Assembly (NCBI GenBank): GCA_905221605.1
Contig: CAJNDS010002554.1
Location: forward strand, 22,501 to 86,500
From: Symbiodinium natans
Taxonomy: Eukaryota > Sar > Dinophyceae > Suessiales > Symbiodiniaceae
Direction of reading: 5' to 3'
DNA: 64,000 bases
Shown: positions 59,303-64,000 of the stretch, piece by piece
Layout of the letters: each line of letters begins with the position of its first letter
Position numbering within the stretch: the first letter of the stretch is position 1
Made by a program: the position numbers and the translations under genes
The notes under the pieces: generated by a model
What the model was told of the DNA's origin: nothing
Database searches by the model: none
The model's input: the letters and a program-made list of their open reading frames with translations, nothing else

Positions 59303-61048
59303 CTCACGCACGCACGGACGCACGCACGCACGCACGCACGCACACAGACACGCAGACATATGGAGGTTACGAAATCCCCCCCCCCCCCCCCCCCCCCCCC
59401 CCAATAAAGAAATCCAAATAGTAGGATCCCCATAGAATGAGGACCCCGAATAGGGTACCCCTAAGTTCGGAAACCCCCTAAACCCTAAACCCTAAACCCT
59501 AAACCCCATATCTTGAGCGAAGCCACTTTAGTCGCTGGCGCAGCATGACCTTGGTTGAGGGAGCGTAGGCTTTTAAGGTGGGTTTAGGGTTTAGGGTTTA
59601 GGGTTTAGGGTTTAGGGTTTAGTGTTTAGGGTTTAGGGTGGGAGGTGGGCGGGAGCGCATCTGCTGTGTGTGACAGGACTCTGGCATGAAGGCAGTCTAG
59701 GGTTGAGGGACCATGGGTTTAGGACTTAGGGATTTAGGGTTGAGGGTTTCGGGGTTGTCGAGTTTAGGGTTTAGCGGCGACAGCCGCTAAACACGACACA
59801 TCCCATACCCAAGCAGTGCGCAGCGCAATCAAACCGTTAGCCCGCAGTAGCCGCCGCAAAGTCGATTGAAACCCCTAGACCACAAACCCGGCAGCTCATC
59901 TTGCCCCCACCCCGAAATCAGAGAGCAACCAGCTTCAACCCTGAAACACGCTGCAGCATGCTTGTTGGTTGAGAACTACAAAAAGTCCGGATGGTCGGAT
60001 GCAGGCCGCCTCCGATTCTCATCGTCAGACTTTAGTGCTTGCTCTGTGGCGATGTCGCCTGAAACCCATAAAACGCCGACTTTCAACCCAGAGACTTCTG
60101 CCTGAAACTTTGAAGCTCTGCACCCTGAAGCACGGAGGGTTTAGGATTCAGAGCTTCAGAACTGATGATATTGGTATATGTGTGACATTTTTATCTTATT
60201 CTAGAAACACTTTAGCAAACCCAAGGAGCTCAAAGCAGCCGAGGCGCGATGAGAGGCATACGAGAAGCCGTAAACCCTAAACCCCTAACCCCTAAACCCT
60301 AAACCCTAAACCCTAAACCCTAAACCCTAAACCCTAAACCCTAAACCCTAAACCCTAAACCCAGCCGAGGCGCGATGAGAGGCATGCACTCGCGCAGCTT
60401 GTGTGGACCGGCCGAAGGCTTCGGAGCCCATCGGCCCCTGTTGCCAGGAGCTGTTTCGAGGCTTTAGAGTCAGGGTTTTGGGGTGAGTAGGGTTTAGGGT
60501 TTAGGGTTTAGGGTTTAGGGTTTAGGGTATAGGGTTTAGGGTTATTTCCATGGATGAGGACGTGCTTGGTGAGGGGCGGGGTGGGGTGGGGGGGTGGGGG
60601 CGGGCAGGTGGGGCTGGGGGCTTTGGGTATGTTCGGCAGAGCTCAGGGTGCTGCTGGCGTTGTGTGCTACATGGATGGCTGGGCAGGCTTGCAAATTCAA
60701 TCTGCGCAACGCGCCAAGGCAGAAACACCCAACACCAAACCCTAAACCTTACAAGCCCATGGGCATCTGCAAATCCTAAGTCCTGACCACTCCTAAAGTC
60801 AATTCAATCAGAAGGTCCTGAAAAATGGCTGGATTCAGGGCTTTAAGCGTAGAAGCAATATACGGGAGCTAATAATGAGAATATACTATCTGAGGCTTAC
60901 AGTTGAGCACACCTCTTAAATGAAGCCAGAACACCCCAAACCCTCGACTAAGGGACGCCCGCATCAAGCTTCTGGGCCTCAGCTTGTCGAGCATCCAGTG
61001 CTTGGGCGCATACATGCGCTTCAGGTGCTTGATGATACCGCGGGCCAT
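47888..61048 (-). CDS. RPS4: 40S ribosomal protein eS4 (RPS4), complete 16-exon gene
   Basis: Structural protein of the small ribosomal subunit, cytosolic. Sixteen GC-rich islands, each bounded by AG on the left and GC/GT/GA on the right, join without gap or stop into 777 nt (258 residues plus TGA), close to the usual length of about 261-263. The match to eS4 runs from the N terminus ([20 protein letters not shown]) through the S4-type region ([18 protein letters not shown]) and the [12 protein letters not shown] block to the KOW-like segment ([19 protein letters not shown]) and the C-terminal [11 protein letters not shown]. Exons, in transcript order: 61048-60978, 60437-60374, 59549-59527, 58846-58792, 58352-58299, 52735-52680, 52294-52264, 51899-51835, 51620-51575, 50575-50541, 50006-49957, 49411-49329, 49041-48985, 48509-48466, 48224-48209, 47914-47888. 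Donors: 9 GC, 3 GT, 3 GA (the eighth could be GC 3 nt later). Fourteen of 15 acceptors are AG|G. About 94% of the gene is intron, and intron 5 carries a nested transposon. Family known; gene model inferred by eye. Confidence 0.95.
48209..48224 (-). CDS. RPS4: eS4 exon 15 (16-nt microexon)
   Basis: Completes K and encodes LSIVE (family: LSIAE/LTIAE). GA donor at 48208; TTTAGGG units start within 10 nt of it. Confidence 0.85.
48466..48509 (-). CDS. RPS4: eS4 exon 14
   Basis: 44 nt, [16 protein letters not shown] donor at 48465. Confidence 0.93.
48985..49041 (-). CDS. RPS4: eS4 exon 13
   Basis: 57 nt, [21 protein letters not shown] donor at 48984. Confidence 0.94.
49329..49411 (-). CDS. RPS4: eS4 exon 12 (KOW-like segment)
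   Basis: 83 nt, encoding [20 protein letters not shown] and then FEIIHIK. GA donor at 49328, 10 nt before a TTTAGGG array; about 14 CCCTAAA units precede the acceptor. Confidence 0.95.
49430..49580. repeat. TTTAGGG array, acceptor-side arm of eS4 intron 11
   Basis: About 20 units; in transcript sense it is CCCTAAA and ends 19 nt before exon 12. Its partner of opposite sense begins about 50 nt after the exon 11 donor. Confidence 0.9.
49957..50006 (-). CDS. RPS4: eS4 exon 11
   Basis: 50 nt, [16 protein letters not shown] (family: KITDFIKFDTGNLCMV). GC donor at 49956. Confidence 0.92.
50541..50575 (-). CDS. RPS4: eS4 exon 10
   Basis: 35 nt, [11 protein letters not shown] (family: VNDTIQIDLET). 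The only acceptor in the gene not followed by G. GC donor at 50540. Confidence 0.91.
50815..50985. mobile_element. MITE family G with internal tandem 30-mer
   Basis: Family with CTTAAGAAGCCCCC and GGGGGTTCTTAAGCAA arms around CTTATAAGGGCAATATAGGG. Here the core is amplified about four times (30-bp unit, 50845-50953). Other copies: 34165-34272, 44855-45240 (complex), 48835-48918, 52548-52640. Confidence 0.8.
51575..51620 (-). CDS. RPS4: eS4 exon 9
   Basis: 46 nt, [15 protein letters not shown], an almost invariant eS4 block. GC donor at 51574. Confidence 0.94.
51686..51793. mobile_element. MITE family A (inverted repeat CCAAAGAGCCCAATA)
   Basis: About 100-bp palindromic element, termini CCAAAGAGCCCAATATCCC and its complement, AT-rich core. 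Other copies: about 1716-1843, 27275-27380, 38219-38329. This copy is in eS4 intron 8. Non-coding, so presumably mobilised in trans. Confidence 0.85.
51835..51899 (-). CDS. RPS4: eS4 exon 8
   Basis: 65 nt, [20 protein letters not shown]. The 3' end is ambiguous: a GA donor at 51834 gives the family-typical spacing, a GC donor at 51831 would add one residue. Confidence 0.9.
52264..52294 (-). CDS. RPS4: eS4 exon 7
   Basis: 31 nt, [10 protein letters not shown] (family: FAVHRITPEE). GC donor at 52263. Its two flanking introns carry MITEs rather than telomeric arms at the splice sites. Confidence 0.91.
52680..52735 (-). CDS. RPS4: eS4 exon 6
   Basis: 56 nt, [18 protein letters not shown]. Separated from exon 5 by a 5.6-kb intron containing the transposon. 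GC donor at 52679. Confidence 0.94.
53616..54089 (-). CDS. Hypothetical protein with Cys/Trp-rich region, possible transposon accessory
   Basis: 157 residues, downstream of the transposase on the same strand with a gap of about 420 bp. Residues 1-60 are acidic and serine-rich; residues about 80-128 hold [13 protein letters not shown] and CFWNWPF, a spacing suggestive of a small zinc-binding fold of GRF type, not proven. The C terminus is basic. No close family recognised. Confidence 0.45.
   Translation of the reverse strand: MLLSSAASSSTSGPSVPCEDRVEDSGECDDFIEDFSPEVEADSSNMNEIPPEVEEQLQQERGLIKYSVPAVADRQRRFKWGGCPRHTKWSLQVHVVRSGPSKGAILLRCSGFWKRGRDQKRLCFWNWPFPMGLYSTLPANIKEQYEDLNMALARGAR
54509..56089 (-). 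CDS. ISXO2/IS1595-like DDE transposase
   Basis: Catalyses cut-and-paste transposition. 526 residues from the upstream ATG; Met49 (55945) is a better start because the region before it is unlike the family. Order: zinc knuckle C-x2-C-x4-H-x4-C at residues 59-72; basic spacer 85-170; zinc-ribbon-like cysteines from C203, C206 and C210/C212 to C251; RNase-H-like core with Asp336 (VVEADGTAL), Asp419 ([10 protein letters not shown]) and [19 protein letters not shown] near 458-476, where Asp465 sits at the usual third acidic position (normally Glu). Intact, no introns. The zinc knuckle is an unusual addition to this family. Eukaryotic relatives occur in Merlin-type elements. Confidence 0.85.
   Translation of the reverse strand: MRAVVAECAVHVCCSEGFSLVQEPQAKLRKRHQNDVAFGVQRSRGVGTMPKRKWQSQTCQFCHCPGHNLRGCPKLAQKVFKAVQRKHSADKVADAVKQGASSFAVCGIQVRYGSRKSAKKAENRRVRQVHRGTRGISSARKKEKRRTGKTWNEQRRTEKRKTKNDKLVQAALQFDAIGKAWSELKLHGFVKSGMRGGMASFPCPNCNDTCVCSVALNSRQRRSTAERQKHVEWLQKSGRQMNTMWFRGTKCGNPISCIRFTHLPQMKYGMPLPQIVDFIKEFTDRPVPNFQDICKRVGVSRSSSSRSLFQFLLQKEAFLGYRLMQKVRLSGVVEADGTALKLYKRRGHNNFVALWGLVERPQNQQPPRMVVYMMPVKQVAHNAVCPVESRADVLSCRGLEHLVSQETDSGKVASLLVTDGAQLYERLAKEHSLKHRYVVHSKGQFAKKQRISGRGTINVNTGLIDQRWSGIKQYIPKSLNGSSKEAKTPTFCPHLWAYLYSWWLRTHFPSAKRRRELLAQAFRDEA
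56130..56545. repeat. Three diverged repeat copies upstream of the transposase
   Basis: A segment containing CCATGTC, CTTCCTGCCAAGTCGT and the following pyrimidine/guanine-rich tail occurs near 56153, 56397 and 56508, with decreasing similarity. It lies between the 217-residue frame and the transposase and could hold promoter or transposase-binding sites; that role is inference. Confidence 0.5.
56616..57269 (-). CDS. Hypothetical protein, 217 residues, in the transposon block
   Basis: Open frame upstream of the transposase on the same strand. Predicted mostly helical ([34 protein letters not shown]), no signal peptide, scattered cysteines. No family recognised. Its length in a repeat-free block and shared strand with the transposase favour a real gene. 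Confidence 0.4.
   Translation of the reverse strand: MRDTRAASGATPTAAVQVLSQFQCSRSIVSVSGVMECSSQSSSRAGVSLSQMLRAMLCALSQQLPSAREQERFCEEVVPALLEGLSDIHGMVTLDRRSIMHEIDMLVSLAWSLEAAVKDTSGKSDIRIVESHLHARGTCQGSLTGNSEVYLMGPDPAHAREARNTLRTLREKVQAWSSIVTCTTQLEEMWSDVLCCARDIEVVLEHRVQCVLLDADM
57446..58024 (-). CDS. Hypothetical protein with N-terminal hydrophobic segment, transposon block
   Basis: 192 residues. The N terminus ([20 protein letters not shown]) reads as a signal peptide or membrane anchor, followed by a basic/acidic soluble region and an acidic C terminus. First frame of the block on the minus strand. A second acidic frame (57282-57587, [17 protein letters not shown]) overlaps its end and may be a spliced continuation. 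Function unknown; a membrane-targeted protein would be unusual for a transposon. Confidence 0.4.
   Translation of the reverse strand: MSSLRWLALLLSIVLVLQCIGSRLPAALHRLERFAGNDLRAHFDVLVSTPSVSVNVALFAMFYEDRSGAIPWVSLAECAGDLAFCLVTERSRIARSPDVQDMARRHQMLIERRFGVLSTWPPLPHDLASHVRAWQTRARGSVPSEDWVTSGVDPEMAEQTTAPGNVTDIFAEELDFDALATDVAAGLDLCFM
58299..58352 (-). CDS. RPS4: eS4 exon 5
   Basis: 54 nt, [18 protein letters not shown]. The preceding intron ends in CCCTAAACCCAACCCAG, so the telomeric array abuts the acceptor. GT donor at 58298. Confidence 0.94.
58792..58846 (-). CDS. RPS4: eS4 exon 4
   Basis: 55 nt, [18 protein letters not shown], equivalent to the family's YALTGDEVKKICMQRFIK. GT donor at 58791, followed by degenerate then perfect TTTAGGG units. 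Confidence 0.94.
59240..59402. repeat. CA dinucleotide, CGCA tetranucleotide and poly-C run
   Basis: CA repeats pass into ACGC repeats and end in a run of about 24 C. Within eS4 intron 3. Confidence 0.95.
59527..59549 (-). CDS. RPS4: eS4 exon 3 (23-nt microexon)
   Basis: Encodes VMLRQRL plus part of the next codon, matching the family's FLRNRLK. Acceptor AG|GTC, GT donor at 59526. Needed to keep frame between exons 2 and 4. Confidence 0.9.
60272..60361. repeat. CCCTAAA array flanked by a 24-bp direct repeat
   Basis: The array lies between exact copies of a 24-bp sequence at 60236-60259 and 60362-60385; the second copy spans the eS4 exon 2 donor. Confidence 0.93.
60374..60437 (-). CDS. RPS4: eS4 exon 2
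   Basis: 64 nt, [21 protein letters not shown] donor at 60373. The last 12 coding bases and first 12 intron bases recur exactly at 60236-60259, on the far side of a telomeric array (see findings). Confidence 0.93.
60978..61048 (-). CDS. RPS4: eS4 exon 1 (start codon)
   Basis: 71 nt. ATG at 61048-61046 in a CAACATGG context; encodes [20 protein letters not shown] and onward. GC donor at 60977. Confidence 0.93.
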
Positions 61049-61062
61049 GTTGACTAATCCTG
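61049..61062 (-). other. Putative 5' UTR and trans-splice acceptor of eS4
   Basis: In the minus sense a pyrimidine-rich run ends in CCAG at 61060, 11 nt before the ATG-containing bases. Dinoflagellate mRNAs normally receive a spliced leader at such an AG. The leader itself is not in the window, so this is inference from position and sequence only. Confidence 0.35.
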
Positions 61063-62804
61063 GCCAAGAAGAGGGGTTTATAGGGGTCTAGCAGCTCAAG
61101 GTTTGGTTTCAATACCCCAAGCCCTCAGGATCCCAAGAGTCGCCAACTCTACACGCTATAAGGCCCTAAACTCCTTGAAATATCAGAACCCCGAAAAAAA
61201 AACACGGAGGAAATGGCTACAACCGCCTAGCCAGGTTTCGAGGCTGCTTGTGTGTCTTTACCGGCACCCTAACCTCGAGACCCATGGCCCATTGCAAATC
61301 CTTCAAACAAAGTGTCCTTGTGGCTAGCACTTACGAGAAAACAAACAACCAAGCTGTCTCTGGGGCTTGGGAATGAGTTAGGGTTTTTGTTCCGGCAGTT
61401 GCGGTCACTCTAAAGCCTGCTTCTTCCAAATTCCTGAACCCTTTGCCACATTCTCAGACCCTGCCGCCGCGAGCTCGAAAGCGCCCTGGATCCTGAAGCC
61501 TCCAATAGCCCTGAAAACTAAACTGACCCAAGCCCATATGGAGGTTTACGAAAATGAGGGAACCCCTCATATAGACCCCAAATAGTAGGATTCTCTTATC
61601 ATAAGGACCCCAATAAGGTACCCCTAATCGCGTAAACCTCCATGTTGCACACAGTAGACCAGGGGCCCTTCATCACATCCTAAGCTCACAACAAGTGCTG
61701 GGATCCCCACTTGGTCTTCCACGAAGGCAAGGGAGCTCGTTGGCAGGGAGGGGTGATGAATCTCTAGCTCTTCCCTGTGAGACGCGCGCGCAGAGTGCGA
61801 CGGTAAGGTTTGGGGCCTATAGGCCTCAGCATGACAGCGGCCCCTACTTCATCCTGCGGGGCATTTGGGGGCCCCACCAAAATTTTAATTTCTATGGGCC
61901 ATTAAGGGTATATAGGGATTAGGACCCATAGAAATTCAAAATCTATTCTAAATCCACCCCAGCATCACCCATGCCGAGTTGAAACCCCGGTTTAGGGATT
62001 TAGGGTTTAGGGGTTTCCTTGCTGTGCACTTGCCCTCCGCTTTTCACACAAGAACCTCGAGGGAGAACCCTTTCAAATGGATCGCCATGCACCCTTGCAT
62101 ATATCCAAGAACTGCAGTGACAAGCTGAGGAAAAATGCGGGACTCAATCGGGGTTCAGACGGACTGCCTATATTTCGTGCAAAGACACACTTTAGGATAC
62201 GTCCTTAACCAAATAAACGAAACGCCACATTCAAAGAAAGGAGCGAGGCCACCGAAAGGGGGATTGATGGCTCGTGGCTTTTAGGCGCTTGGGCACGGCC
62301 TCGCTGATTTTCCGCAACGCGCTCTCGTGCGCACTGGGGGGGCGAGAATCGACCAGGGCGTCACTTGTGGACTTCTCTGCTACCGATCCCAGAACCGAAA
62401 CAAGAAACATTTTGCTCTATTGGTGATTCCTACAGTGTGCAGCGGGTACTGTAGTGAACCCTCAAAGGACCAAGACACTTGTATCAAGCTCCAGACAGCC
62501 CCGGCCAACAGAGACACCCAAGACAAAACAACACAAATATAAATGCTCTAGTACCACAGCCCGAAATCCTAAACCCTATATAGCAGCAACGCGTAAAGAA
62601 GTACTCAGCTCGCTAGACACCCAAATCCCGCTGACCTAAGACCCGACTCCGTCCACACCCTCAAGAGTTCAATATCTCGAGGCCCTGAAGATCTATATCC
62701 CGCTGGCCGTAAAGCCTCCTCTAGGCCCTTAGCGTATGCAACTTTATGATGCAATCGAATGCTCCTAAAGCCTAAAACCACTCTCAACCCTCACGCGGCT
62801 GCCG
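61063..62804. other. Intergenic region between eS4 and the SAM-like gene
   Basis: Holds one MITE E copy (61539-61645), a small inverted repeat (about 61898-61935) and little telomeric repeat. Both flanking genes read leftwards. No promoter motif was recognised. Confidence 0.5.
61539..61645. mobile_element. MITE family E (inverted repeat TATGGAGGTTTACGA)
   Basis: About 105 bp with ATATAGACCCC, TAGTAGGAT and AAGGTACCCCTAA internally. Other copies: 12175-12300, 15492-15652 (interrupted by telomeric array), 16244-16340, 22625-22640 (terminus only), 23286-23390, 26425-26515, 59405-59475. Confidence 0.85.
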
Positions 62805-63690
62805 TCAGGGCTTCAGCGCCAGGATACCTCGCGCGAGCAGCAGCCGGTGGCCGATCGGCTCGACACCCAGTGCCTGAAATAGACGGGGGTTTGGGAATGT
62901 GGGGTTTGGGTTTCAAAGGGTTAGAGCTCTCAGGGCTTTAAGGAGTGCAGGCCTTGTGGGGTTGTGGGGTATATTGCTTAGGGCGGGCTTTGAGGTCTTT
63001 GGAAAGGGGAATTCGGGGGTCTGTCGGATTTGAACTGAGTCGTAGCTTGGGATGCTCCCCCTTATACTACAATCCTTCATAGGGATGATCGTGCCCCCTA
63101 TTATGAGCCCTATTAAGGACTGTTAGTAAAGGGGGGGGAACATCTCAAGTTGTAGCAGAGTTGCGGAGAGAGACACTCTTTGAGGTGTACAAGGTGGGGT
63201 GTACTTCGAGGTTCAGGGTACTTATAACCCCACTGTAAGCGTAGTAAACAGGGTACCCTTTCTGGTTGTAAGGCAATTCTAAGGGAACTGCAAACCCTAA
63301 AAAAAAAACAAAGGCCTACTCCGGGTCCTAGTTTTTGTTTGGGTTGCTACGTACCATGAACCTCCAGGTAGGACTTCAGGGGTCGGGTGTTGTCGTCGGA
63401 CGGGCCCTTGTATGATGACCTCCCCGAGAAGACAGTTGGGTACCCAAAACCCTACACCCCAACCCCTAAACCCGAAACTTTAAACCCTAATCCCTAAACT
63501 CCAAACCCCAACCCCTAAACCCTAAACGGGCCCTAAACCCTTAACCCAAAACCCTAAACCCCAAACCCCTAAACCCTAAACCCTAAACCGCTGAAGTGTG
63601 CACTGAGGAGTGTGCCTCGAAGATGGAAGGCTCAATCTGCCCAAGGATGCCTTCGGCGACGGGCTCATCGAGCCTGGCCGGGTCGTACTG
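62805..63690 (-). CDS. 3' end of an unrecognised gene, SAM-like C terminus
   Basis: Three exons join in phase: about 63690-63602 (PARLDEPVAEGILGQIEPS, then IFEAHSSV), 63419-63362 (SSYKGPSDDNTRPLKSYLE) and 62873-62805 (ALGVEPIGHRLLLARGILAL, then KP and TGA). The last resembles the final helix of a SAM domain (LG...GHR..LL..I), but only part of such a domain is visible, so the function is not assigned. Acceptor TATTTCAG|G before the last exon; donors GC and GT. The gene continues beyond the right edge or into unrecognised exons. Confidence 0.5.
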
Positions 63691-64000
63691 CTGCGGTTTA
63701 GGGTTTAGGGTTTAGGGTTTAGGGTTTAGGGTTTAGGGTTGAGGGTTGAGGGTTGAGGGTTTAGGGTTTAGGGTTTAGGGTTAGGGCTCAGAGTTTATGG
63801 GGCTTATGGCTTCTAGGGTTTAGGTTTTCTAGGGTTTAGGGTTGCCTATTCAAGATTTAGGGAGGGGGGGGGGGTGTGGTTCTGGGATCTTGTATCTATG
63901 CTTAAAACAATCGACTGTTGTAGATGAGCGCGTAGCACAAGGTTAGACATCTCCTAAACCCTAAACCCTAAACCCTAAACCCTAAACCCTAAACCCTAAA

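Overview
The window looks like nuclear DNA of a eukaryote with very repeat-rich, intron-rich genes, most likely a dinoflagellate (another alveolate is possible). The reasons are: telomere-type TTTAGGG/CCCTAAA units scattered in both orientations through almost all of it; genes cut into exons of 16-90 nt; splice donors that are mostly GC or GA rather than GT; acceptors that are nearly always AG|G; all recognised genes on one strand (minus); and a eukaryotic ISXO2/IS1595-like transposase. No tRNA, rRNA, CRISPR array or intact dinoflagellate spliced-leader sequence was seen. Almost none of the long open frames are genes. The real coding sequence lies in short GC-rich islands between telomeric-repeat blocks and is recovered only by splicing them.

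Layout, left to right, all genes on the minus strand: (1) about 378-9327, an acylphosphatase gene in about nine tiny exons; (2) about 11.2-26.2 kb, an unrecognised coiled-coil protein gene; (3) about 30.1-32.75 kb, a few unassigned exons; (4) about 34.8-45.3 kb, a pentatricopeptide-repeat (PPR) protein gene; (5) 47888-61048, a complete gene for ribosomal protein eS4 (RPS4), 16 exons joining into one 777-nt frame (258 residues) spread over 13.2 kb; (6) 62.8-63.7 kb, the 3' end of another gene with a SAM-like C terminus. Intron 5 of eS4 holds a 4.9-kb block free of telomeric repeats (about 53.35-58.25 kb) with an ISXO2-like transposase and three further open frames, probably a nested DNA transposon.

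The space between exons is filled with interstitial telomeric repeats, at least eight families of short inverted-repeat elements (MITE-like), homopolymer and triplet microsatellites and a few satellites. The most interesting feature is the arrangement of telomeric repeats around exons. Many introns begin just after the donor with (TTTAGGG)n and end just before the acceptor with (CCCTAAA)n in the transcript sense, so the two intron ends are complementary and could fold the splice sites together. A 24-bp duplication across one eS4 donor, and telomeric arrays inside otherwise intact MITEs, suggest these arrays were inserted into existing sequence.
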